DNA of 64,000 nucleotides from Collybia mongolica (lineage: Eukaryota > Basidiomycota > Agaricomycetes > Agaricales > Clitocybaceae), in the NCBI GenBank assembly GCA_013420905.1, contig JAAXNY010000006.1, positions 2,480,001 to 2,544,000 on the forward strand, read 5' to 3'. Position 1 is the stretch's first letter, and each line of letters starts with the position of its first letter. The notes under the pieces were generated by a model. The model searched no databases and was not told the DNA's origin. It worked only from the letters and a program-made list of their open reading frames with translations. Position numbers and translations under genes: made by a program. Below are positions 12,221 through 21,900 of the stretch, one piece after another.

Positions 12221-13068
12221 ATGTCATTAATCGCACGCATTAGAATTTCTTTGTTTCTTTTTGCGATCGCCTTACCACTCGTCACATCGACAGCTACACG
12301 GGGATCTAAGAGCTGCTTGGAGAATGAATTTTGGTGTGTCCCTAACCTTTTTTTTTTAGTTGCCTAGGGGAAAAAAAGCTGACAGTCTACAATAGGTCTA
12401 AACCTAATGGTTGCTGCTTACCTATAGGCGGGCCGCAGACGCCCCCTCCGCCGCCTCCCAAAGGTACTAGTTGTCCGCCTACCAGTCACTACTGGGGTCA
12501 AAAGCAAGGATGCTGCGTACCGCGTTACCCTTCCCCTACGCATGGCCCACTTCCACAATGCCGCAAAGGCTGGGCATGGAACCCTACTGTTCGCAAATGT
12601 CTACCCGTTCCCACTCCTTCGTCTCCTCCTCCTTCCACCCCCTCCAAATACCATGGGTATAAGCACCATGGGCATAAGAATGACCATAATGGTCACAACG
12701 GAAATGGAGGCCGTGGGGTTAATGGCCACAAGCGCCGCTCCACTCATCTCAAATCTCGATCTATCAATCTTTGCCCAACTGGCCTTGATGCTTGTCCCAT
12801 CTCTGGTTTGAAAGGAGGAGAATATGAATGCCTTGATGCTACGACAGAATTGGAATCATGTGGGGGCTGTGCCTCTCTCGGACTTGGTCAGGATTGTACT
12901 GCTATTATCGGGGCGTGGAATGTTGGATGTGATCAAGGTCGCTGTGCAGGTACGTGCCACCTCCTCCACCCTCTCTTGTGTGCTCCTAAATATCCCCCTT
13001 TATCAGTGTACACATGCTCTGGCGGTTTCATGCGCGCGCAAGATGGAAGATCTTGCATCTCACTCTAG
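12221..13068 (+). CDS. Secreted cysteine-rich protein with CPL1-like domain
   Basis: Exons 12221-12335, 12428-12949, 13007-13068; 232 residues. The N-terminus (ISLFLFAIALPLVTSTA) is a clear signal peptide, so export is expected. The middle is a proline-rich, cysteine-rich part (KGTSCPPTSHYWGQKQGCC, then PQCRKGWAWNP), followed by a His/Gly/Asn-rich linker (KYHGYKHHGHKNDHNGHNG). The C-terminal about 75 residues (LCPTGLDACPISG, YECLDATTELESCGGCASLG, DCTAIIGAWNVGC, YTCSGGFMRAQDGRSCISL) match the CPL1-like domain, named after a Cryptococcus secreted protein and common in basidiomycetes. Exact role unknown. A TATA box lies at 12123. The His-rich linker could bind metal; that is inference. Confidence 0.85.
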
Positions 13069-13614
13069 TATCGGACGATTGGAAATCGATGGGCCAACCT
13101 CACCTTCATTTACTCCACTTTCATTCACCTACTACTCCTTATACTGGACTTTCTTTCTGGCTGTCCCAGCGTACTTGCCTCGATGAACATTTTGGTATAG
13201 GTTTGTTATATAATTGGACACTAGTATCACCACTGTATGTGCAGATTTTAAGTGAACATTATAAAGCCCCTTGATCCTCTGCATGTATTTACATTTTCAC
13301 AGTACATGACGTTTTCTCTTACTTATTTCTCCGTATTCCAGTCTGCAGTTCATTACATAGTGCACGATGGTACTTACTGGCTATGGGTTGGCCAACCTGG
13401 GCCGCGGCACATGACCGAACTTCTATTTTGACCGACCAATCAGATCGTGGCGTGCAACCAGTATAAGATTCGGCTTGGCAGGATTTCCCTCTATTACGTT
13501 CCTCTCCTGACGACTTGTCACGATCTGCCCTTCCTTCTCTCCAACTTCGTTGTCTCAAGCTCTTCAAGCGCTAGACGCATATATTCGGCTTTTCGCCTTC
13601 TGACACACACTGTC
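13069..13614. other. Intergenic region, CPL1-like gene to secreted-protein gene
   Basis: No coding signal of its own. A pyrimidine-rich tract (about 13500-13600, with CCTTCTCTCC) precedes the next start codon and is typical of fungal promoters. TATAAG occurs at 13462, about 150 bp upstream of the next ATG. Confidence 0.4.
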
Positions 13615-14470
13615 ATGCCCTCCATAATCCGTTCGTTTCTTTTCGCGTTGAACGCTGTGGCCTTTATTTCCGATTTTTCTCGCCCAGCATCGTTCGCCTT
13701 GGCCTCGCCGCTTTCCATGTCGCTTCCTGTCACGCGTTCTGTCCATCATCGACCCGACAATTTAGAGACTCCATCACTGAGTGCGAAACCTCGACCAGGT
13801 GCTACCTCCGTTTCCCACCCTGTCGTGTATTCTCGCATAGAACGATTGGAATACCGGAAAACCAGCGACCAGGTCTCAGCTCTTCATAAGTATTACCATA
13901 ATGCGAATGCCAATGCTAGAAACCTAAGTAATTTATTAGTGTTATTTTTCTCGCCGTTCTGCGGAAGGCTTACCCTTTAATTAACAGAAAGCCTCGCCGC
14001 CCGTTCTTCAACTATAGCAGACAATGATCATGCATTTCAACAGGATTGTGTGTCCCAGCTGACAGAATTCAATACCAACGTTCTCGGGTTCCAATCAATA
14101 CTTGGCCAACTAGGTTCCGATAAGGGTTTGGCATTCTATGACCGTACCAATGACCTGGAAACGCTCCTGAAGAATCTTGTCAATGTCAACAAATCCGCAC
14201 TTGACGCTATCTCGAAAATCGTCAACGATCTTCCTATCCTTGGTCCCATCCTTGGCCCCAGTAAGTGTCAATTCGAGCGTACATAATCATAAATTGACAC
14301 AATGGGTAGTTGTATACGAACTTAAATGCATCTTGGACGAGATTTTGAATCTTTGCGAGGATTTGAGTGACGCGGTAATCAATGCGCTTCAGCCTCTTCT
14401 CCAGTCTCTTCTCGGAAAGCCTCCGACGTCAGGTTGCAATGGTGTGATGATTGTTGGGCTATGTATTTGA
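13615..14470 (+). CDS. Conserved secreted protein of unknown function
   Basis: Exons 13615-13927, 13988-14260, 14310-14470; 248 residues. ATG at 13615 is chosen because it begins a hydrophobic signal peptide (SIIRSFLFALNAVAFISDF). A low-complexity Ser/Arg/Pro region follows, then a helical C-terminal domain with LGQLGSDKGLAFYDRTNDLE, LVNVNKSALDAI, a PILGPILGP turn, VYELKCILDEILNLCEDLSD and a C-terminus ending GLCI. I recall the LGSDKGLxxYD and YxxKCILDxxL pattern from agaricomycete hypothetical proteins but know no function. Cysteines are few, so this is not a hydrophobin. Second secreted-protein gene in tandem with the CPL1-like gene. Confidence 0.75.
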
Positions 14471-14763
14471 GTTGAACCATTGTACTTCCTATATTCACGC
14501 ATACACTTGTATCCAACTACCCTAATCACATGTACACCTACAAACAATGCTTTCCTTGATCTCGAATAAAATTTATAATCCCAGCCACGCTCCAAGAACG
14601 GATTTGTATGCGATTGCTAGACCGGTGACCGATCCCTCTAGCCAAACCCTCGATAGAGGGACCGGCACAACTGAGTTTAAATTGGACTTCCTATGATCGA
14701 AAAAGAAGGCTTAGTAACATTCGGAATGATTCTATCTACTATATTGAGTATGGCTCTTTTGGG
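14471..14763. other. 3' flank of island 1
   Basis: No gene. An imperfect hairpin with CCCTCTA (14634-14640) and TAGAGGG (14654-14660) lies about 165 bp after the stop codon. Base composition is still gene-like; transposon DNA starts at the Helitron-like end just downstream. Confidence 0.4.
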
Positions 14764-14796
14764 AATACAAGCTTCCTACCTGTGCCTTTGGCACGG
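14764..14796 (-). mobile_element. Putative Helitron 3' terminus, reverse orientation
   Basis: Read on the minus strand: CCGTGCC, AAA loop, GGCACAGG, then TAGGAAGCTTGTAT. This parallels the termini at 8921 and 41171 (CCGTGCC, GAA, GGCACGGG, TCTTTAGCTCGTAT). The hairpin stem has a bulge and the end is CTTG instead of CTCG. Orientation is reversed, so the element body would lie to the right (transposon side) and the end again faces the gene island. Confidence 0.4.
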
Positions 14797-15057
14797 GGGG
14801 GGGGTAGCTCATCCATTCTGAGGGCAAATAATTTTTACACAAATATATAAAGGGAGCTCCAGATCTGTAATTTACAGTCCCCCACATGTCCTTGTGGACT
14901 CACTTACTTACTTATAAGAGTTTACTTACTATTTTACTTACTGATGTTCTACATACATTGATAGGATATATTGTATATTGATATTGAACATCACACATTG
15001 ATAGCAAATATATAATTAATATGGGTGGGGCCCCTGCCACCCCCATCACCCCCCCTG
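14797..15057 (-). repeat. Left remnant of the old low-complexity element
   Basis: The block ATTAATATGGGTGGGG then CCCCTGCCACCCCCATCACC (about 15016-15055) matches, in reverse, the end of the CpG-rich element copy near 25300-25335. The matching right-hand part of the same old element resumes at 27202, after the LTR-B insertion. The AT-rich part further left (from 14800) is not clearly assignable. Confidence 0.5.
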
Positions 15058-15556
15058 TGATAGGGCCCAAAATTGTTTGCACTTGTAAAGTCAACAAGTA
15101 AGGCTATTAGTATCATTTCTAATAACCAAGTAAACAGTAGTAGAGGATTAGAGTTGAGCTCTGAGACGGCTAATCAGAGTGAACTAGTCTAATGATTAAT
15201 ACACTATCAGTACAGAGGACTATGAGTACGGACTATTATTAGTTCTATTCACCATGTCCAGTTACAACCTTGGTATCTTAAACCATAAGTAACCATTGTA
15301 ATATGATATCATTAGTCTGGGGATCATTGTTAATAGGAGAAGTAATTGTAAATTTGGGACTTGCACAACCTGGGGCCAGAGTCTAATCAGGGGCACTTGG
15401 TGTTAACTACTGGAAAGACAGGACACTGTAAATAACAACTGGAATGATCAGGAGAAGTAAAAGACAGTGCTGCACTGTTTTAAAAATAACCAAGCACACT
15501 GCCAAATGTTGATAAGAGTTTAGCCAGCTCTCTTGATATTGGCCAAGTAATAAGTA
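15058..15556 (-). mobile_element. Solo LTR-B, first part (rest at 17175-17208 and 26481-27201)
   Basis: This is a reverse copy of the about 1.2-kb LTR found at 51936-53153 and 53531-54723. It starts TGATAGGGCC and is about 80% similar. It is interrupted by the Tc1 element after TA at 15555-15556, resumes at 17175 (TAATGTCATAATTGG), is interrupted again by a LINE at 17208, and finishes at 27201 with CCCCCTTTCA. So one LTR is spread over 12 kb by later insertions. Confidence 0.75.
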
Positions 15557-17174
15557 CAGTAGGTCAAAAAACTGTCCCAATGTTTGGTCATTTTATAATG
15601 ATTTACTTATAACAGAGTACTGGAGATTAAATTCATTCTGAGAAAAATATATATGATACTACACCATATTAGCTTTGAAATGAGCCCTTACTTTCCTTAT
15701 TTGAATAAAAACTCATTTCATAACAAATTGAACAAAATAATTACTCATTGGGACAGTTTTTTGACCTACATCTCCAAAGTCTCTATTTACACAATTAATA
15801 CTTGGTATGACCACCTTTTGCCTTAATAACTGCTTGAACCCTTCTAGGCATGCTTTCTATAAGTGTCTGGCATGTTTCTGGTGGAATTCCATTCCATTCC
15901 ACTACCACCCTATCCCACAACTCATGTACTCCTTTGGAGGCTGTTGGGTATTTCTTAAGTGCCTTCTTCAACACTACCCAGAGATGTTCAATGGGGTTGA
16001 TGTCAGGGGATTGTGCTGGCCAGACCATAACATCAATGTTGTTGTCTTCAAACCACTTGGTTGCCTTGTTGGATGCATGTTTGGGGTCATTGTCCTGCTG
16101 AAACATCCTCTCTCCCTCTGGCATCTCCAGCTTTTCAAAGCTTTCCACTACTCCCCCATCCAAAATCTGGCAGTATTGGTCTGCATTTGTAATCCCCTGG
16201 ACCTCTGTAAGCACTCCTACTCCATTCCACCCCATACAACCCCACACCATAAGATTATTTCCTCCTCCATGTTTGATAGTAGGAGTGGTGGTTCTGTCAG
16301 AAAGTGGTTCTCCCTTCTTCTTCCAAGTATAAGTCCTTCCATCTGATCCAATCCTGTTGATTTTGACCTCATCTGACCATAAGATCCTTTTCCAATCCTC
16401 CACTGTCCAGTTTTCATGGTATCTTGCCCATTGAAGACATTGCAGTCAATGAGCCTTTTTGAGAAGAGGATGTTTTCTCTTGACAACACTACAAAAGTCA
16501 TTCTTTTTGAGTGCATTCCTGACTGTTTGGGGTGTGACAGGGTTGGGAAGAGTTTGGTTGATGAAATGGGTGGCCTCTACAGCATTATCAAGCCTTCCAG
16601 TGGTGATTTGTCGAATAATTGACTGTTTGTCACCAGGAGAGAGCTTAGAAGGACGTCCCCCCCTGTGGTTTTCCTTGTCCATATCCAGTTCCTTCTTGAT
16701 TCTCCCAATGGTAGACTTTCCCAGAGTGGTTTTGGACTGGATCTGATGCAAGGTATAGCCTCCTTGAAGAAGGGAGATCACAGAAAGGCATTGGGTAGAA
16801 GATGTAGGTCTCATGGGATGATGGGGGAAGGAAAGAATGATTGTAATGATGGAAACATGTTGAATTTATATCAACATGGTCACATGACTTTGTTTATTGT
16901 TCCCACAATACATCACATGATGTTAAAGCTTGCTGCAGTAAGGATCTTGCCAAAATTAAGCATAGGTCAAAAAACTGTCCCAATGAGTAATTATTTTGTT
17001 CAATTTGTTATGAAATGAGTTTTTATTCAAATAAGGAAAGTAAGGGCTCATTTCAAAGATAATATGGTGTAGTAACATATATATTTTTCTCAGAATGATA
17101 TTAATCTCCAGTACTCTGTTATAAGTAAATCATTATAAAATGACCAAACATTGGGACAGTTTTTTGACCTACTG
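15557..17174 (-). mobile_element. Tc1-family transposon, 1618 bp, with 212-bp inverted repeats
   Basis: The element starts CAGTAGGTCAAAAAACTG and ends CAGTTTTTTGACCTACTG, flanked by TA on both sides (15555-15556 and 17175-17176), the Tc1/mariner target duplication. Terminal repeats 15557-15768 and 16963-17174 are 212 bp each and nearly identical. Each terminal repeat also ends on its inner side with an inverted copy of the outer 25-bp motif. The transposase is on the minus strand. A second, truncated copy lies at 62321 and a fragment at 1-54. Confidence 0.92.
15795..16814 (-). pseudogene. Tc1 transposase, one in-frame stop
   Basis: The N-terminal part (16814 down to 16446, 122 residues) has the Tc1 helix-turn-helix pattern: QCLSVISLLQGGYTLHQIQS, TTLGKSTIGRI, GRPSKLSPGDKQSIIRQITT. 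The reading meets TGA at 16446-16448, then continues in the same frame to 15795 with the catalytic domain: WSDEVKINR (Asp 1), QQDNDPKHAS (Asp 2), INPIEHLW (Glu). There are 34 residues between Asp 2 and Glu, the DD34E signature of Tc1. The C-terminus ends KGGHTKY. In the copy at 62.7 kb the stop position is CAA. Total about 340 residues, normal length. Dead by a single stop, unless that stop is read through. Confidence 0.9.
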
Positions 17175-17208
17175 TAATGTCATAATTGGCACATATGGCA
17201 TGTGCACC

Positions 17209-17340
17209 GTCTCAACTCACATTGAGGCAGGTGGAGTGCCAGTTATATCTGCTGACTTTGCACGACGCAAAGCAGTCACACGCATGCTTGACGGCTGGAA
17301 GTCTCTCTTCCAATCCAAGAAGTACATTGGCTCCAATTTC
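17209..17340 (+). pseudogene. LINE (non-LTR retrotransposon) C-terminal region, part 1
   Basis: Reads MCTVSTHIEAGGVPVISADF, RRKAVTRMLDGW, SLFQSKKYIGSNF, then continues after 25811 as LMLYVKKDTPLTPTH. The join is proved by an 8-bp duplication CCAATTTC (17333-17340 and 25804-25811) around an hAT-like element. The LINE is 5'-truncated and flanked by a 15-bp duplication: 17194-17208 and 26481-26495 (TATGGCATGTGC then ACC or GCC). Confidence 0.75.
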
Positions 17341-17417
17341 GAGGTCTTTACACTCCCCCACATCTTCCAGCGGATTCCGAGCGGAATCCTCAATTCCGAC
17401 AGGAATCCGCTCGGATT

Positions 17418-17881
17418 TGTTACGGCTGTTTAGGCCTTATCCTCTAGATCAATATGCTGAGTCGTTCGTTCGTTTTTAGACCGTTGACTTCTGTAAGTCC
17501 AACGTCTATTGACTCCCTCAATAGGGCTAAAGTCAGGTTATCGAGTTTATCTGATCAGAGATGCACTACCCCCTTCGTAAGGCAGATAGGATCGAGTTCG
17601 CGTCAAGAGAATAGATGAATAAGGTGAATTCAGCTAGGTCAAGCTAAAGAGCTAACTAACTAAAGTATCCTTATATATACGTAGTAGTTCGATAAGCGTT
17701 ATTTATGCTATTTGTTATAGATAAGAGTTAGTAAGCTATCTGAGAAGATGAGTAAGGAAGCTTAGTAACTATGGGAAAGAGAATGCATATGGGGATGTCA
17801 AAGATAAGGTCAATAAGCGTCTGATAGTAAAAGAAAAAGGAAAAGAAGTGATATGCCGGACAAGTAGGGGAATTTGTAACA
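17418..17881 (-). repeat. LTR of young Ty3/gypsy element (3' LTR)
   Basis: 464 bp, TGTTACGG to TTTGTAACA. It differs from the LTR at 23881-24344 at about two positions, both CG versus CA. With the target duplication GGATT (17413-17417 and 24345-24349) it defines a complete insertion. A purine-rich tract (minus-strand GAAGAGGGGTAA) abuts its inner edge as polypurine tract. Confidence 0.95.
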
Positions 17882-17914
17882 TTACCCCTCTTCTATCTCT
17901 AAAGCGTCCCAGCT

Positions 17915-18928
17915 TTAGAAATCAATTGGCTCTCCCGACATGTTGGCAATGGCTTCTGGGAAGTCAAAGGGGTCGTCAATTCCGTCATCTACATCTTCAT
18001 ATTCATCCCCAACCCGTCGCCAGCTTCGGTGATACCCTGCCATCCTAGTTATTGGTCTTTCAGGACATTGGTCTCTTCGATGTCCTGGAGCCGGTTTGTA
18101 ACATATCGGACAATATTGTTTTTCGCAGTGTATTGATGAGTGTCCGAAGTTAAGGCATTGAGAGCATAACACGTTTTTGTAAATGATTGCTCGTTCTACT
18201 TGCGTGAGGTCGATTGGTTTCTCTCGACTTCCAACGTGATTGAGAGCGTTCATCGTGTATTTGATTGGTTTGAGGGTTTTCTTCTTCTTTATGACCGATT
18301 TTGTACCTTTTCGTCCTTCTAGATATTTAAATACTTCCTTGTTTTGAACCATGTCGTTTGGATCAGGGGTGGAATGTTGCGAGGATGGAGGGGATGGTTC
18401 GCGAAAGGGCGGAATTGGTAATGGTGCGGGTTCATAAATAGGAGAGTTGGGCGCTGAAGGTGTTGGTGTTATCGGAGGGGATGTTTGTGTTTCTTTGTCA
18501 CTTGTCGAGATATCTGTAGTCGATTCCGTAGGTGTCGACGGCGTGGACGTAGGTAATCGAATTCCGTCTTGTAGTAAGGGAATTAAGTCTTCTAGAATTC
18601 GGAATTCTTGTGTGTTCGTCAGTTCGTCAGTGACCTGGTCTAGTGCTCGGCTGATATCCGCAGTTTGAGTGTACAACATATCCCTAATCTCTAAATATTT
18701 CCCAACTAATTCGATGAGTTGGTTATACGGTGGTTGATTAAACGCTTGGATCATTCTTTCACGGTGTTCTTCGTTCATGAACCATGATAAGAATTTTTGA
18801 CTGCGTATAATTCTCGTAGCTATCTCGAGACGTTCTTGGGATCCAATGTTGACGACAGGAGTGTCGGAAGGAGTGTTAAGAGGGGTGGCGGTGGCAATGT
18901 AAAGGTTGTTGGTGATGGGGGAAGACAT
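17915..18928 (-). CDS. Extra retrotransposon ORF downstream of pol, zinc-knuckle protein
   Basis: 337 residues, uninterrupted, ATG at 18928, 52 bp after the pol stop and in a different frame. Residues 1-120 are helical (LEIATRIIRSQKFLSWFMNE, YNQLIELVGKYLEIRDMLY). A Pro/Ser/Thr-rich middle follows (about 125-195), then a basic stretch (GTKSVIKKKKTLK), and near residue 260 two zinc knuckles: C-SQ-C-LNFG-H-SSIH-C and C-PI-C-YKPAPG-H-RRDQ-C. The tail is acidic (VGDEYEDVDDGIDDPFDF). Standard Ty3/gypsy chromoviruses encode only gag and pol. Role unknown; nucleic-acid binding is likely from the knuckles. It could be a second nucleocapsid-type protein or a captured host gene. Confidence 0.8.
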   Translation of the reverse strand: MSSPITNNLYIATATPLNTPSDTPVVNIGSQERLEIATRIIRSQKFLSWFMNEEHRERMIQAFNQPPYNQLIELVGKYLEIRDMLYTQTADISRALDQVTDELTNTQEFRILEDLIPLLQDGIRLPTSTPSTPTESTTDISTSDKETQTSPPITPTPSAPNSPIYEPAPLPIPPFREPSPPSSQHSTPDPNDMVQNKEVFKYLEGRKGTKSVIKKKKTLKPIKYTMNALNHVGSREKPIDLTQVERAIIYKNVLCSQCLNFGHSSIHCEKQYCPICYKPAPGHRRDQCPERPITRMAGYHRSWRRVGDEYEDVDDGIDDPFDFPEAIANMSGEPIDF

Positions 18929-18980
18929 TGTTTGTGTGAGCTTTGAAATTTGTTGAGAGCGATGAGAGATGATAGTCTGT

Positions 18981-21900
18981 TTAGAGGCGATGTAGCTTCT
19001 GATAGGATTGAAGGATCGTTCGAGCCCTTTTTAAGTGACTTTCAGGTTCCCATGTGTTGTGCGCGGATGAGTAATCTTTCCATTTCACGAGGTATTGGAA
19101 GCCTCGGCCTCGTTGTCGGTGATTAATAATCCCTTCCACTTCGTATTCTTCTTCTTGATTTATAAGATCCGGTGGTGGTTCTAAGAAGTTTGGTCCGTGG
19201 GTATCGGTTTCTTTGTATGGTGTGAGGAGTGATGCATGAAACACGGGATGAATCTTCCATTGTGATGGAAGTTCTAGTCTGTATGTCACTGGTCCGAGGA
19301 CTTCTCGGATTTTGAAGGGTCCTTCTCTTTTTGGTGCTAGTTTCTTTGATGGGTAAGGAATTCGAAGGTTTGTTCCTTCTAACCAAACGTATTCTCCTTG
19401 TTTGAATGGAGTGAAACCTCGTGTTGTCCTTTCTGCGACTTTTCTTCTCGCTAATTCGTGTGCGGCCATAGCTTCTTCTCGGGCTTTGTTAAGCTCAATC
19501 ATTCGTTGTTCTACACTCGGAACATTCGTCTTCTGGAATGCTGATGGAATTGCTTGGGGTTCGTATCCCATCATTAGGAAGAATGGAGATTTCTTTGTAG
19601 TGGAATGATTTTTTTGATTATGCGCGAATTCTGCGATTGAGTTAAGTTCTTTCCATATTGCCGGGTTGTTCTGACAGAACATGCGGAAGTAGATTTCGAG
19701 CTCTTGGTTTAATCTCTCTGTTTCTCCATCTGTCTGTGGATGATATGCCGTACTCATTACGAGTTTGATTCCAAGGAGTTTTCCTAGTTCTTTGAAAACT
19801 TTTGCTGCGAATTGAGGGCCTCGATCCGATAGAAAAGTGTCGGGTAGTCCAAATCTTTTGTAAACATGTTCCAGATAAAGATTCGCCGTTCCTAAAGCAT
19901 CGATCGTTTTGGTGCAAGGGATAGAAATTACCCCCTTCGTAAGGCCATGATCTACCACGACCATGAGGCTATCTTTCCCATCGTTTTCTGGCAGGTCTGT
20001 GATGAAATCGGCTGTGACAAATGAGAATGGTCTCGGTTCTCCGTTTGTTGCAATCGGTATCAACCCGGGTCTTGTTGGGTGTGTGTTGACTTTCATTTGT
20101 TGACATGTGGCGCAACCGTCAACATAATTTTTTATAAACACTCCCATACCTGGCCACCAGTATTCTCGACTGATCAATTCCTGTGTCTTATATTGGCCTG
20201 GGTGTCCTCCTGGTTTCGTGTCGTGATATCTTCGCACTATTTCCTTCCGTAATTTTGCATCCGGTCCTACATAACATCTGTTCTTGAAAAACAGAAGTCC
20301 GTCTTCGAATTTCCAGTCTGATAAGTTTGATTTAATCGGTGGTGTCCCTGTTTCCTTTAATGCTTCGATTGATTTTGCGAACAAATCATCTTCTTCAATT
20401 GATTTCTTCAGGTCTTCTTGTAATCCTATATCAATCATTTTGATGAAAATGTCATCTGGCAATAAAATCCGATCTTCGTTATCTGTGTCTTCCGTATTCA
20501 CGTAGTCTGATCTTCTTGATAAGGCATCGGATTGTATCATCCGTGTTCCAGGTGTATGCACAAGTTTGAGATCGAATTGTGATAAGAAAAGGCTCCATCC
20601 TGCCTGTCGTCGGTTCAATTTTTGTGCCGTTCGGAAATACGTTAAGTTTTTGTGATCGGATAGAATTACTGTTGGGAATTGTGATCCTTCAAGGTAGTGT
20701 CTCCATGTCTTCAAAGCTCGTATGATGCCTAATAATTCTCTATCGTAGATCTCGTAATTTCGTTCGGTTTCTGTGAATGAATGTGAAATATATCCACATG
20801 GGTGCCATTCTCCATTATCGTTTTGTTGTCGTAATACCGCGCCTGTAGCCCATTTCGAAGCATCTGATTCGATGTGAAATGGTTTCCTTTTGTCTGGCAT
20901 CATAAGGACGGGTGACTTCAAGAATTTCTGTTTCAGACCATCGAATGCTTCTTGACACTCTTGTGTCCATTTCCATTCGACGTCTTTTCTTGTCAAATTC
21001 GTTAATGGTCTGCTAAGTTCGGCGTAATGTCCAATGAATTTTCGATAGAAGTTTGCAAATCCAAGGAATGATCGGACTTGTTTTACTGTTGTTGGTGCTG
21101 GCCAATCTGCGATTCCTGCCAATTTAGTCGGTTCCATACCTATCTCGTTTTCTCTGATGACTAGTCCGAGATATTCGAGTTCCGTGGCTTCAAATACGCA
21201 TTTGTCCAAGTTCAGATACAAATCGTTTTCCTTCAATTTGTCCAAGACTTTAAGGGTTTTTCTTCGCAAATCATCGATGTTGTCGGAGGAAATAAGGATG
21301 TCGTCCATATAAATCAAAATCCATCCTTCGTCAATCTCGATTGCGTAGATATCATTCATCATATTTTGGAACGTTGCCGGCGAATTGCATAGACCAAAAA
21401 ACATAACAAGGGGTTCAAATAATCCCCTGTTTGTTTTAAATGCCGCTTTCCATTCATCGCCTTCCTTGATCCGGACGTTATTATATCCCCATCGTAAATC
21501 CAACTTTGTGAAGTATTTTGCCCCTTTAAGTTTATCAAGAAGCTCCCCTACAAGTGGCAAAGGGTATGCGTTCTTTATAGTTCCTTCGTTTAGTCTTCTA
21601 TAATCTTGGGTTGGCCGAAGTTTCGTCGAGTCTTTCTTTGATACAAAGAAGAAAGGTGATGCTTGTGGGGATTTCGATGGTCGAATGTATCCTTTTCGCA
21701 TGTTTTCATCAATAAATTCGTCCAGTTTTCCTTGTTCTGCCAGGCTGATGGGATAGATCTTACAATCTTTTGGGATAAAATCAGGTTTAAGATCTATCGC
21801 ATGGTCCCATGATCGTCGTGTTGGCATTCTTTCCGAATTTGTTTTGTCGAATAATGACGCATATTCTCTATAGAATTCTGGTAATGTCTTCTTTGGTTTC

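Noticed and set aside
12808..13186. Overlapping ORFs at 12808-13068, 12824-13186 and 13014-13274 as separate genes
   Set aside because: The first is the true frame of CPL1-like exons 2 and 3 read through the intron; the others are shadows in wrong frames.
15807..16346. 179-codon plus-strand ORF
   Set aside because: Antisense shadow of the Tc1 transposase.
17209..17340. Independent host gene fragment
   Set aside because: Joining to 25812 across the 8-bp duplication gives a continuous LINE C-terminal reading, so it belongs to the LINE.
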